A DNA stretch of 64,000 nucleotides from Cladophialophora immunda (GCF_000835495.1 NW_015622542.1:1076485-1140484); one strand, 5' to 3'. Shown: positions 11,347 through 21,831, numbered from the stretch's first letter. Translations and numbers: made by a program. The notes: generated by a model not told the origin, from the letters alone.

Positions 11347-12031
11347 CTAGGCTTGCATGTTCTCTTGATGGCCCTTGTCCAAACGTTCCATGAGCATAGA
11401 CAGAACCTTTCCCTTGGTTCCATTCTTATCATCCTTGTGGTTCATGAAATGCTCCCATCCACCATCAGTTTTTGTAATGAAGCGCACCCAACCGTCGGCA
11501 TTAATCTTGTCCGCCAGGCCTTGTATCAGATACTCATACAATTCACGATGGGTGATTGCATCGTCATCGAATAGCAGCTCGAGAAGCCCGGTAGCAACAG
11601 GGAATAGATAATCGGACCCTCTTAAACATGCTTTGCCTCTGACTTCGAGGTAGGATTTGAAGTTTTGTGACTCTAGCAGTATGGCCAACTGCCAGAGATA
11701 ACAGAAACGAGGTACAACTTCATCCTCAGGTATCTCACGATTGTAAAGCCATGTTACAAAGCATCCGAAATCGCGCTCACGGACATCAGGACCGACAGTA
11801 ATCCGGACGCTCTTGTTGCATCGGTTGGTCAGCTTCCTGCAAAATGTCATCGATTGACCTTCGAGGAGTGCTCGGTGAATGTGATGTACTCTTGATTCCC
11901 ACGACGTTCCCGATGCAGTCACAGAAATCGTGGGTGACTCGGTGAACCTATGAAGTGAATCAGTTATGCGCGATACTTGAGGTGCTTTAGTGATCAACTT
12001 ACACAGTGGGCCGGGGCTTGCAAATCGACAT
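11347..12031 (-). CDS. BTB/POZ-domain protein 3 of the tandem array
   Basis: Exon 1 is 29 bases (12031-12003), then a 55-bp GTAAGT..ATAG intron in phase 2, then exon 2 (11947-11347): 209 residues. After the N-terminal MSICKPRPTVFTESP come VHHIHRALLEGQSMTFCRKL (the H-I-H-RALL core of a BTB domain), VRERDFGCFVTWLYNREIPE and CYLWQLAILLESQNFKSYL. The C-terminal block LIQGLADKINADGWVRF...LSMLMERLDK matches BTB 2. Exon-1 length and intron phase are the same as in BTB 2, which speaks for common descent. Retained-intron reading gives an apparent longer frame starting at 12075, which I reject because the intron has consensus ends. Function unknown. Confidence 0.8.
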
Positions 12032-12595
12032 GGTGCGACCTTATCCCAAGAATAAGATGGTTGAGCAGACTGCAAGTCGGTGGCGATGTCAGGGGAGCGA
12101 GATGAACGATGGCAAGATGAGGAAGATTGCGACGAAATAAGTTCTGTTCAGTCTCTGTTACAACAGAACGCCGTTTTTTTTTTTTCCAAAGAGAATCATG
12201 GCTGCTAGGGACAACGAATGATCAAAAGTGAATACCCAAGACCTGGCGCAGTTGTGTTTGTAGCAGAGCGTGCAAGTGAATTTCATAGTTGTGTCCTCTA
12301 GCTGCCCGATTTCCTGGCCTGATCATTTTGTACCCAATCCATTATTGAGCGTCTGCCTGATGTATCAGACATGGTACCCAAAAGCTCAAGTCTGCAACTG
12401 GTCTCCGGTAGATGCCACCGCCAAGGTCAACACTTCTTATCATGGACACAGGCGAAACTATACCCGCACATCCTCGACCACCTGCACCGGCTGCAACCAC
12501 GTAGGGCATGCATAGACGCTCGATTGCTGTGTAAGGTTGCCAGGCCATCCCACGGGATCCAGGTGCTTTTCAGGGATTCGCACGAGAGGCAGAAA
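12032..12595. other. Spacer between BTB genes 3 and 4
   Basis: No gene is supported. A run of 12 T (12174-12185) lies about 150 bases upstream of BTB 3 and may be a nucleosome-depleting tract. Confidence 0.55.
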
Positions 12596-13150
12596 TCAAG
12601 AAACTTTCTTTCCCTGACCGGATGGAGAGTGAGGTCGGTTGTCTCGCTCTTCGCTACCTTTGATCTCGGACTGCGAAGGTAGTGGACTGGGGTCGCTGGC
12701 AGGAACCTTCCTCTGATCACCTCCGCAAAGCCTCAATGGGGAATCATCTTGCGCCTTTCCCATATCCGTAGTGCTGGTCCGTTCTTGCATTTTGTTGGCC
12801 AGATGTTCTTTGAGCCGGGGAATACCACATCTCTCGGCCAATAAGTACGTCTCCTTGATATGTTCGCCGTCTTCATCGCAGCAGACGCAATTCCAGCCTC
12901 GGTACCAGCTCAGCATGCACGCAAGGACGGCAGGGTCGACGTCTGCGAAATCGAAATGTCGGGTCCTTGCCTCGGGGCAGTCTCCATGCAGCCGGTCCTC
13001 GAAGTATGTAGATTCATGGCAGAGTCGTGGTTCATCGAACGAAAAGAACTGGCGGTTACTTCCTGTGCCGGCTGCGAATGTTACCACATTCGTATAGTCG
13101 AACAGATTCTTGCGCGGATTGTCGCTGGTCTGACTGTCGCCGGGCTCCAT
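12596..13150 (-). CDS. BTB/POZ-like protein 4 of the tandem array, short form
   Basis: A single exon of 184 residues starting at the ATG at 13150. NVVTFAAGTGSNRQFFSFDE and the following LCHESTYFEDRL fit the first half of a BTB fold, VLACMLSWYRGW the middle helix, and ETYLLAERCGIPRLKEHLANKM the A4-A5 region, the best-kept part. The other array members have a further C-terminal block with LA-KI--GW; here it is replaced by a short Ser/Lys-rich polar tail (PSPLPSQSEIKGSEERDN). That could mean a truncated copy or a different subtype. Only 117 bases separate its ATG from the stop codon of the Zn2Cys6 gene upstream on the same strand. A start further upstream at 13261 would lie 7 bases from that stop and is not favoured. 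Confidence 0.68.
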   Translation of the reverse strand: MEPGDSQTSDNPRKNLFDYTNVVTFAAGTGSNRQFFSFDEPRLCHESTYFEDRLHGDCPEARTRHFDFADVDPAVLACMLSWYRGWNCVCCDEDGEHIKETYLLAERCGIPRLKEHLANKMQERTSTTDMGKAQDDSPLRLCGGDQRKVPASDPSPLPSQSEIKGSEERDNRPHSPSGQGKKVS

Positions 13151-13267
13151 CAGGCATGTAAATAAGTAGAATGGTGGATCCACACGCAGATTCAGAACCG
13201 GTATCAGGAAGAATGTAAGATTATATTGACTCATGGGTGGCGAGCTGCCCAGCAATGTCAAGGTGTT

Positions 13268-16200
13268 TCACGACTCGAGGTACTCACTCCATGCTGTCAC
13301 ATCCTCCATCAAGTCCGTGAATCCAGAGTATTGCCCAAACACAGCATCCCAGCGCTCCCAGTCGAAGCCCATGTTCATATCCGTGTCACCCTGGTGTAAC
13401 TCGGTATAGACGAAGCTTTGGTCCCTGTGCGACTCCTCATCATTGTGAATGGGCACTCCGTCGCTGTAGCCATTCACATAACCGTTTCCGTAAGACGCTT
13501 GAATGGTTTGCTGCTTGGGTAACTGACTGTCGAATACGTCCTGCTGTGTGCCGGTCACAGCATTGACGGACACTTGTCCCCAGCCATGTTGAGGTGATGC
13601 ATGGGACTTTTGCTGTTCTGTGTGTGTGCCATTTCTTGCTTCATTGCCGCCAAAAAGTGGCGTTGCCTGAGTAGGACAAGGACGAGTCTGCCCCTCCGCT
13701 CTGGGCACATGTGAATGGATCGGCAGGACTTCAACTGGCACAGTCTCGCCCGCGGCGGCCTTACCAGAGCACTTCTCCATACGTTTACTGAGTGGAAATG
13801 GCATTCTTGGCTGGCCTTCCCGCCGTGCCAGCACTCGAGCGCCATTTGACCCAGAATCACTTTCAAGAGTTTGGCGCAACTGGCTCCGCATAGTCTGGGA
13901 ACAAAGAGGGCCTTGCGGTTCATTGCCTTCACTCGCAAACTCTTTGTGGGCCAGCTGCACAATATATCTCACCCCTTCTTCCATTACCTGTTGTTCTGCT
14001 TGTGCATCGTTTGTCCATGAAGCCAGGGGCTGAGGAGTCGGGGTTGGGGTGTCATAAATGGAATCTTCTCGGATACTTTGGGCAATTTTCTGCGCATCCG
14101 ACAATGGGACCGCGATGCCAAGCTCGATTTGATCGGCCTCTGTCCAGAGGACTGTGGGATCGAGTCCTGCTCTTTGCCAGGCAGCTGAACGAAGGCCGCG
14201 CAGCATGTCCCACGCTTCCACGCCACCCTCCCGCAGCGGTCTTTGAACAGTGACACCGTCGGGCCCGCCGACAATACCGGTTCCAGGAGCAGCCAGCCCG
14301 AACACCTTGTCGATCAATTCTCTTGACCTGGGTGCCTCAACACTAGTGGGTCTTTCGTAGAGGTCAACAAGAACTATCAAAACCGCATGAAGCGGTCCGT
14401 AGGTCGCAGGCCAACCCCATTGAAAAGGTTGCAAGTCTGGATCGGCTGCGAGTGATATGAATTTTCTGAGGAAACTGTGGCAATTATGCAGCGCGCATTG
14501 TCGGCCCATATCCCACAGCTTGCTTTTTGTATTCTTCAAGAAAGGGGCGTATGCGACACAATGGACTTTGTCAATCAGCATAGATAGATTAATTCGGGCC
14601 CATTTGTTGTAGGCGGCTTGCTTCTGACGATAGTAAGCCGCCAAAGGCCACAAGGGGTCAGTGTTGTTGACGGAGGTCTTGTAGTGCGCAATGTCGTTCG
14701 AAGTGATTGGACTGCCCATCAACACATCGGTATCCGCCGAACGTTGCTGCGCTTCTCTGGGCGCATCGGGTACGAATCCCATTTCTGGCAGTCCTTTGCT
14801 GGGAATGGACTTGATGATAGCGTTGACTTGATCAGCTGCTTCAGTCATGATTCTTTTCATTTCTTGCACGTCGCCGTTCGTGAGTCTTTTCGTTTCTAGA
14901 TGAAGCGACACGACGCTTCGCGTGGCGCATGCCATGATCGACTTCCCCCTCGCCAGAAGTGACAGGGTGCCGAAGGCTCTCGGATTCGTGCTCTCTCCAT
15001 TTGACAGTGCGCTATAGGGTGACGAGTTCTTTGGAGATTTGTCCGAGTTGGCGCTGGCGTTTCCGTCCTCAAACGCCCGAGCGTCCCTGTCCTCGCAGTT
15101 GATTCTCGTGTCGCAGAATTTCTCAGAGATCTGAGAAGGGTAGCCGCTCGCGACAACATGAGAAATATCCAGCTGGATGATCTGCCACCAGAGCCTTCGT
15201 CGCATGCCTTCTTCGGTCACAGACAGCTCAAACAAAGTAGGCTCTCTGTGTAAGCCCATGGTCAATGCCAACCTCACCGCCAGCGACAGGTACAGGCTAC
15301 CTTGTAAAGGGTCTTCTTCCGCTATTGGCATGCTTTGCAGGAGGACCAAGGCCGCAAGTTTGTATAGGCTAACATTCTGGGCGAAGGAACCCAGTAGGAG
15401 GCAAAAAACCACCTGATCGTGGAAGCGGGTGCTAAGTCTGGCTCTCGAAACATGAGGAAACCATTGCCGGAGCCCCTTCGTGGAAATGCTCAGAGACCCT
15501 GCGTACCATATAGCATGGATCACGGCCAAAAAGTCCAAGTCCATGTGGTTTGCCTCTGAGAGGCCGTTCGACTCGATCTGATCCCAGAATTCTTCATGCT
15601 TCTTGCTCACCTCCGAGGGTAGAAGAAGCCCTAGAATTGGATACACCCCGGATAGCCAACATCTGAAGAGGACGTTGCTCTGTGCTCTAGTGGGCAAGCT
15701 CTGTGTCAGATGTTGTATGGCGGTCGCTGGCGTACATTTGATTGGCATATTTTGCAGCAGACTAGATTTAGAAAATGGCATCAGGCGACATATCGGGCAA
15801 TGGCTGTCCGGGTCGATGTTTTCCGGCATCTTCTCGCCAGCTTCTTTGTGAAAGTCGGTGGGGTTGCAGATGTCGTCCTTTTCTTGCTCGCGGCCTTCGT
15901 CAACTGGCGGAGCCCACTCTCGCGGCCTGTCACACTGCTTGTTCTCCGGGCTGATCGAGCTTGCGTATGTATTGTCCCGACGTCGCATCAGGTGATTGAG
16001 TTGATCAATCTCGTCGGAGATATGGTTCCAAAATGGGTCTTCTGTCTTTGATTCGCCATTGCTCAGTCTCAAGCCTGACAAAGGCATGCTGAGGTCAGAG
16101 GGTTCCCTCGCTGGTCCGTGATTGCTCGGTTGAAACATGTCCAAACTCATGCTTGATTTTGGTGGAATCCCGTCCGAACCTGAGTCTGAGGTTGAAGCCT

Positions 16201-16666
16201 CAGGCGTAAGCAGCTCTTTCAACCGCAGATCGTTTCCGTTGCCCTGGCGAAGCGCGTCAAACATTTTGGTCAAACGGTGTAGCTGCTCTTCGATAGCTTT
16301 GAGGTCGGCAGGCGATCTGAAGTCGTCAGATCCTATCGTTGTTCCGAAAGAACCTTGTCTCATGGGGCTCGACTTCCGCTTCTTCCAAGCCGGTGCTGTG
16401 ACTTCTTTCGGTAGTTCGGGTTGTGCCGAAGAGGACGTGGTATCATCCTGGCTGTAGAAACATTCCACGTCTGCCTTTTGACAGCCTCCACAGATTGGAC
16501 GGGCTTTGTCACACTTGACTTTCCTCCGGCGACACGTGAGGCAGCTATAGCTCGCTCTGTTTCTTGTGATTTGACGCTTTTCGGGTCTGACAAGGCTCGA
16601 TGTTGGCTTAGAACCGTTCAAGACAGACGGCGCGTCGCCAGGCTGGCCAGCACTGAACTGAAACAT
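13268..16666 (-). CDS. Large Zn2Cys6 binuclear-cluster transcription factor
   Basis: One uninterrupted exon encodes 1132 residues from the ATG at 16666. The six-cysteine DNA-binding domain lies at residues 42-69 (C42, C45, C52, C59, C62, C69; spacing C-X2-C-X6-C-X6-C-X2-C-X6-C) with the usual basic run RRRKVKCDKARPICGGC. The middle (about 290-800) has the features of the fungal-specific regulatory domain: IWYAGSLSISTKGLRQWFP, LVLLQSMPIAEEDPLQGSLYLSLAVRLALTMGLHREP split over that stretch, and RRRLWWQIIQLDI. The C-terminal third is low-complexity and Gln/Ser-rich and ends in an acidic-aromatic stretch (MNMGFDWERWDAVFGQYSGF) like an activation domain. The family binds CGG-type sites and regulates metabolic or secondary pathways. 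Targets cannot be told; the neighbouring BTB genes are candidates by position only. Confidence 0.92.
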   Translation of the reverse strand: MFQFSAGQPGDAPSVLNGSKPTSSLVRPEKRQITRNRASYSCLTCRRRKVKCDKARPICGGCQKADVECFYSQDDTTSSSAQPELPKEVTAPAWKKRKSSPMRQGSFGTTIGSDDFRSPADLKAIEEQLHRLTKMFDALRQGNGNDLRLKELLTPEASTSDSGSDGIPPKSSMSLDMFQPSNHGPAREPSDLSMPLSGLRLSNGESKTEDPFWNHISDEIDQLNHLMRRRDNTYASSISPENKQCDRPREWAPPVDEGREQEKDDICNPTDFHKEAGEKMPENIDPDSHCPICRLMPFSKSSLLQNMPIKCTPATAIQHLTQSLPTRAQSNVLFRCWLSGVYPILGLLLPSEVSKKHEEFWDQIESNGLSEANHMDLDFLAVIHAIWYAGSLSISTKGLRQWFPHVSRARLSTRFHDQVVFCLLLGSFAQNVSLYKLAALVLLQSMPIAEEDPLQGSLYLSLAVRLALTMGLHREPTLFELSVTEEGMRRRLWWQIIQLDISHVVASGYPSQISEKFCDTRINCEDRDARAFEDGNASANSDKSPKNSSPYSALSNGESTNPRAFGTLSLLARGKSIMACATRSVVSLHLETKRLTNGDVQEMKRIMTEAADQVNAIIKSIPSKGLPEMGFVPDAPREAQQRSADTDVLMGSPITSNDIAHYKTSVNNTDPLWPLAAYYRQKQAAYNKWARINLSMLIDKVHCVAYAPFLKNTKSKLWDMGRQCALHNCHSFLRKFISLAADPDLQPFQWGWPATYGPLHAVLIVLVDLYERPTSVEAPRSRELIDKVFGLAAPGTGIVGGPDGVTVQRPLREGGVEAWDMLRGLRSAAWQRAGLDPTVLWTEADQIELGIAVPLSDAQKIAQSIREDSIYDTPTPTPQPLASWTNDAQAEQQVMEEGVRYIVQLAHKEFASEGNEPQGPLCSQTMRSQLRQTLESDSGSNGARVLARREGQPRMPFPLSKRMEKCSGKAAAGETVPVEVLPIHSHVPRAEGQTRPCPTQATPLFGGNEARNGTHTEQQKSHASPQHGWGQVSVNAVTGTQQDVFDSQLPKQQTIQASYGNGYVNGYSDGVPIHNDEESHRDQSFVYTELHQGDTDMNMGFDWERWDAVFGQYSGFTDLMEDVTAWSEYLES

Positions 16667-17174
16667 CGTTGATAAGGCTGAGCCAGACACTGCAAATCCG
16701 TTCTGGCTCTCTGGTCGTCCTTACGACTGCTCTTGAGGATGCTTGGCGGTTGTGTATGGACGGCGGACAGGCTGACAAATAGGGTGAGAGGAGGTTGTGG
16801 TCGTCGATGGCCCTATCATCTCATCGCAACTGCCTCAGTGCCGGGACCATCCTATTGCTCGTGTGATCTCTATGTAGAGTTTTGGATCGTGTATGAGGGA
16901 GATGTACAATTAAAAAGATGATGTGAGATCGAAGGAGGTTCTGCTGTTGGATTCCAGACCTCGCGATGTCGATCGAGCCAGTGCTTTTTTGGGTTAAGAC
17001 GGAGCTTGGCATTCACGGTAGTCGACTATCAAAGACGCCTACCCCGACAAGGATGCCTACCACAGACCACCAAGACCAGCTCCTCAACCATGCTCAGGGG
17101 CACTCTTGGGTTCCTTTGGGTCCTTGTCCAAACCATGTACATGTCTATTTGTACTCGGTAGTGTGATCGGACCC
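16667..17174. other. Spacer between the Zn2Cys6 gene and the methyltransferase gene
   Basis: This holds the promoter of the Zn2Cys6 gene and the 3' flank of the RNA methyltransferase gene. No gene is supported. Confidence 0.55.
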
Positions 17175-18841
17175 TTAGTCGCTAAAGCCTTCCCAACTCT
17201 CCTCTTCCCGCCGAGTGTCGATAGCTTCACCAGTAGTACTCTTCTTCGTTCCCACCGGCGAACGGACAAAACAGCAGACGAAGAAGCCCATGGTCCCCTC
17301 ATCGTCTCCTGGATGGCACCGAATGCATGCTTCACGTTCCTCTTCGCCTAAAGCTGAACGACAGCTCGCTGACTCCTCAGACACAGCCAAACCGCGCTGC
17401 CCCCATTGACGCATCCCTCGAACTTGTTCTTCCCTCCGCAACAGCCGCCAGCTTCTTTCCTTTGCAGTCCGAGACTGTAGCACTCGGAACACGACGGCTT
17501 CGTTCTCCTCCACATGGATTGAACATGTCGAATAAGTTACCCGGACGGCAGCCGGGAAGGAAAGAGCGTGCTCGACAATCTTGGTTTGCAGGTTCGACAG
17601 TTTCAGTAGTCTAGCGCTATCTGATACAGCGTCTCTCGTTTCTTCGACCTCATTTGCAATATTCACAGCCTCTTCGTGATGATGATCTCTTTTCCTCTTC
17701 TTCGAGGCCTTTGGAGAGGGTGTCGGATGTGCCTTCTCAGATCTTGGGTCAACAGGTAGCGCTAAGGAAGGAACGTCTTCGCGCCCAACGATTCCACTGC
17801 CGGAGCAGCTCGGATCAAGGAGAAGATGTGTGACGTTCTCGTACTTGGCGTCATGAGAATTGAGACTCAAAAAGTCACAACTTGGTTGAACTATCACAGC
17901 ATCTGAGCCGCTCTTCTGCATCATGGACAATAATGTCTTCGACCGATTAGGATCCCGCTCACAAGCAAACACCTTGGTTTCCGTCTTCCCATTTTTGGCA
18001 AGCAGCGCCGCGAGATGGGAAGTCTTGTTTCCGGGTGCAGCACAAGCATCTAAGCAGTCTCGAATGTCAGAATTGCCACCCCTTTCTCCGACAAGCATGC
18101 ATGCCGGGAAGCATGAAGCCTTGTCTTGCAGAATGAGTTTTCCGTCTCTGTAGGCTTGTGTTTTCGTCACGTCTGCCTCCGGAGGCAGTGCGACTAGATC
18201 TGGAACGTGCTGATCGATGGCCAGAACCTTGTCTGTAGCAAAGGAATTGGTCACTTCCGTGATGGTCGCAGCGGACTGGTATCCCTTGAAGGTCGTAGCA
18301 AGCTCCTGCTCGAGGCTAGTCTTCAATGTATTGATGCGAATCCATCTTGGCTGAGAGCGATATGCCCGCGGACTCTCCGCCAAAAGACTCCTTCGCAGAT
18401 TGTCTAACGTAGCACATCTTCTCCGCAGCCTAGCTTTTGTGAATTCCGCTTGCAACCTCGCTTTATTTCTTTCGATAGCTTGTCGAAGGGGATGTGCAGA
18501 GGGCGCTGCGACGCCACTCTTCGAGAAGAAATGGTCGTGGACAAGAAGCAAGGAAAGGATTGGTGTCAACTATTAGGGGGAGCCCCAAGGCTGAGTCAGT
18601 CAGCAGAGACACGAAAAATTGGGAGAGAATTGTGTCGAACCTTTTGTTCTTGACCCAGGAGGCCCGCATTGTCGACGACTTCTTTGATGAACTGGTCGTA
18701 TTTTGCAGTCTCTGAAATGAGCGCATAGATGTGTGCCGGCTTGGATTTCAACCCCAGTTTGTTCCCGTAGATGCGAGACTTCAGCGAGCCGTCTTGGGCA
18801 GTTGCCGTTAGCACCGCTGCTGCATCGTAGTACAGAGACAT
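17175..18841 (-). CDS. RCM1: rRNA cytosine-5 methyltransferase, RCM1/NSUN5 type
   Basis: Exon 1 is 18841-18641 and exon 2 18569-17175, giving 531 residues. The 71-bp intron has a weak donor (GTTCGA), and its acceptor (CTAATAG) sits right before the LTPILSLLLVHDHFF segment; a stop codon in that frame just upstream fixes the junction. The protein has the NSUN motifs in order: the N-terminal YALISETAKYDQFI region, the PRAYRSQPRWIRINTLKTS segment, SAM motif I (LDACAAPGNKTSHLAALL), motif IV with the release cysteine (LLLDPSCSGSGIV), and motif VI with the catalytic TCS (VTYSTCSIHVEENE). Yeast Rcm1 methylates one cytosine of 25S rRNA in the nucleolus. A Lys-rich insert (KASKKRKRDHHHEE) between motifs IV and VI may aid nuclear import. 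The gene is divergent from the GNAT gene. Confidence 0.92.
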
Positions 18842-19198
18842 CTAAGAGGCCGGTCGCAGGACGATGTGCTTAAGAGCCCAGTCACCTCGAGCAGGAAGAT
18901 ATTGGGAATCAACCAGGCGGCCCGTCACACAGAATTATTCGCCCTGGCAACAAGCCAATCACGATGCTCCATTTTCCAGCCTCAGCCAGACATCCTCCCT
19001 CTTCCCGCGTACTTTCATTCTTTTATACCTGACCACAGAGCAAGCGAAATCCAAATATTCCATGCTACAGTTCGATATCACTTGACCTTCAGGTGCTAGA
19101 TACGAGAACTTTTGGCCACGCCCTCGGAAACAATCTACAGGCAGGTAACACGCCCTTGAGCCGCCCTCCCATACCAGATACTCTCAGCACTCAAATTG
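18842..19198. promoter_or_regulatory. Divergent promoter region of RCM1-type and GNAT genes
   Basis: These 357 bases separate the two start codons that point away from each other, so both promoters must lie here. No TATA consensus stands out. Confidence 0.5.
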
Positions 19199-19837
19199 AT
19201 GCCACGCACCGGGCAGATCTGGTTCCCAAAGCCCCCCAATATGGAAGATCCAGATTACAACATCATGATGTGTCCACCTCCAGGCGATGATGCAGCCCCC
19301 CACGGCTTTCCAGCAGATCCTCGAGCCCCCGAATCGCCGAAAAAAATATTCAGAGATGCCATGGAAGTCCGCATCAAAGTCTTCTGCGACGAGCAAAAAT
19401 GTCCACTGGAGGCCGAACTAGATGAAGATGACCTTCGGTCATGGCATTGGATCGTCTATGGGTGGGACCCGGCTGGTGAGATTACGCCAGTTGCTTGCCT
19501 ACGGATCGTTCCTCCGCCACATCTTCCTCATCCAAATGGTTTCAGCGACCCGGATGAAAAGCCATACGTAAAGCTTGGGCGTGTCGCAACATTGCCCGAG
19601 CACAGGGGCAAAGGTTTGGGCCGGCGTCTGACCGAGACAGCGCTCCAGTGGTCCTATGCTAATTCACTTGCGATACATCCGGAGTGGGATGGCCTTGTGC
19701 TCGCCCATGCTCAAGTCGCAGTGGAGAAAATGTACGAGAAGTTGGGGTTTGTGACTGACGAAAGATTGGGGCGTTGGGATGAGGTAGGCATCGAACATCT
19801 CGGGATGTGGAGGCAACTAAGGCACACGGACGAGTAG
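19199..19837 (+). CDS. GNAT family N-acetyltransferase
   Basis: A single exon of 212 residues from the ATG at 19199; an ATG at 19241 (MEDPDYN) is an equally possible start. The acetyl-CoA binding motif A is clear: VKLGRVATLPEHRGKGLGRRL, with the R-G-K-G-L-G loop, preceded by a strand (ACLRIVPP). Before it come IRVKVFCDEQKCPLEAELDEDD-like residues (here MEVRIKVFCDEQ) and SWHWIVYG, as in the YjcF/ElaA-like branch of the superfamily. After it, VLAHAQVAVEKMYEKLGFV fits motif B. The family moves an acetyl group from acetyl-CoA to an amine; substrate unknown. A start upstream in the same frame would have to use TTG. Confidence 0.85.
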   Translation: MPRTGQIWFPKPPNMEDPDYNIMMCPPPGDDAAPHGFPADPRAPESPKKIFRDAMEVRIKVFCDEQKCPLEAELDEDDLRSWHWIVYGWDPAGEITPVACLRIVPPPHLPHPNGFSDPDEKPYVKLGRVATLPEHRGKGLGRRLTETALQWSYANSLAIHPEWDGLVLAHAQVAVEKMYEKLGFVTDERLGRWDEVGIEHLGMWRQLRHTDE

Positions 19838-21831
19838 GGGACAAAAATGGTGGCTCCGGGGGGAATCGATTGTTCTGCTTCATGCGGCCTCCTGCTTAGT
19901 CCGAGGCGTACTGGACTTGACGGGCCGTGAACTATTGACGTGAGTGTCCTGGTGATTGCATAAACCCGTTCATTAGCAGCTTTACCATGTAACCGTGCCT
20001 GTACTAAAAGGGTTTTTCTTGGTTTGCATCCAAGTCCAAGGGTGATATTGTCTCATTGACAAGTCGGTTGTCAACTTGTTGCAGCAGCCTCTCGCTCCAA
20101 CAGTCAAAAAGGTTAGGAGGGTGAGCATCCACTATCTGTGGCACATCCTTAATGTGGTACTGCACCAGAGATTTCGTTTGCATTCAATCACCGAAACCCG
20201 ACCTTGGTCGCTTGTGTCTCTGGGTCGCAGCGTCAAGGGAGGCTGCATCGACAAAGCCGGCACTCGCTGCCACCACCCCAAGAGGCGGGTGCACGGAAGT
20301 CTCTCCTCCTTGACCAAGTGATGCCGAATGCAGCAGTTGCGTATTCAGCAATGACATTCCGTTCCTTGACTCCACTTTCGTCTGTTCGTTTGGATCATCC
20401 CTGCGAGTCTGCACGCAAAGAAGCGGCGCTGAAACTAGCAGCAATGCTTTCCGCTCCCGTTGCAGGACACGCAGACGATGCAGCAACTACTCATCAACCT
20501 TGTGCATGTCGAGTGCCCAGCCGCACTGCGAGCCTGCTTTTCCTGATGAGCGATTTGCGCATCCTTGGTATGCCTTCACCAAGTCGCAAGGGTGTAGAGG
20601 AGGCTGCCTTCATCCCTCCACCTCTCAGTAGAGGATCGTCCAGCGGCATTACCCCCTTGAAGAGCTTGAGATTTGGTACCCTGAAACAATCTAGCCATGC
20701 CACAGAGCGATCGTATTCTTCCTAGTCTCAGCCTGACTTCGGGACTGTCAGACTTGGTCTCCTCGGTGTTCACCGAGGATCCAGGAGGGTCAATCTTTGT
20801 TTACCTAGACGTAGCGTCGACCACACGGAATGCTGATTATACGTTGCTGACACCGGTATGAGTCCGATTATGCTCAGTCGGCTAGGACCGTTCATACAAC
20901 CGAGGAAATGGAGGCTCCACCGACTGGAAGATAGACGACATGTCCGCACTGCAAGGCGTCCATTTGTCATCATCTTTCTTTGCAGGAATGCCTTGCCCGA
21001 CCTTTCTGTGACATATCGCTTGGGAATCTTCTGTTTTTCCACGCAAGCTTGCCGGTTAGTGTGAAAGGTGGCTATTTGTTTGTCAAGAAATCCAGGGCTG
21101 CATACTCCGTACAAGAATGTTAGAGGCGTTTTTGCCAAATTTGGATGTTAGTCAGAGATTACTTAACTTGTTCATCGATCCCACGGTGGATGCGCGGTGC
21201 CAGACATCAGCCCACTTCCCCCTGCATCTTTCCTTTCAGACAGGAATCACAAGATTCCTTACCTCGGTTTCATGAGGATTCAACTGTAGCCGACAACTAG
21301 CTCAATTGATTACACACCGTAATTTTGCGGCGGAGAAGCTCCAACTTCCACAAGGCCTTTACGGATACCTCAAGTCAGGCCGTGTAGTCGTTGTTGTGCA
21401 AGCGCCAATACACGACACCAAGGGGGCCGAGTTGGAGACCAATTGTACCGGCGACTTGCCTCAAGAGATTAGGAGGTTACCAAGACCAGACTGAGGGAGG
21501 GCACCTGGGGTTATCCATGCTATGTCGAACCTTGTTTGCGGATGGTTATGAACAGTGAACGACTGCGCGGAAAACTGTGCTCGCACGACGAGTGGAATCT
21601 CGTTGGAGGTTAGGTTCGAGACCAAAGGGGGTCATAAACCCGTACAAAAACGTGTCGTAGGTTTGTATCATTGCCCCTTTGCCCGGGTTCTCAGGTCCAT
21701 AGAACATCCATGTCGCAGCTGATCGAATGGTATCTCTAGTCACAGAGACGCATATGTACAATTTCGCTTTTTTCCCTTCCTCTTCTTCTTGGGTTTCCCT
21801 TGAGGTGCCACCAAGCTCTTCTTAACAAGAT
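19838..21831. other. Two-kilobase gene-less stretch
   Basis: No gene is supported. The largest frame (20204-20725, +, 173 codons) overlaps frames on the other strand and has no recognisable domain. The right end is the 3' flank of the complex I gene. Confidence 0.5.

Noticed and set aside
20204..20725. 173-codon plus frame in a gene-less region
   Set aside because: No domain, overlapped by minus-strand frames of similar length, and no promoter or splice logic.
21600..21640. TTCGAGA loop as a possible tRNA
   Set aside because: The stem has a mismatch and no matching acceptor stem lies about 65 bases upstream.
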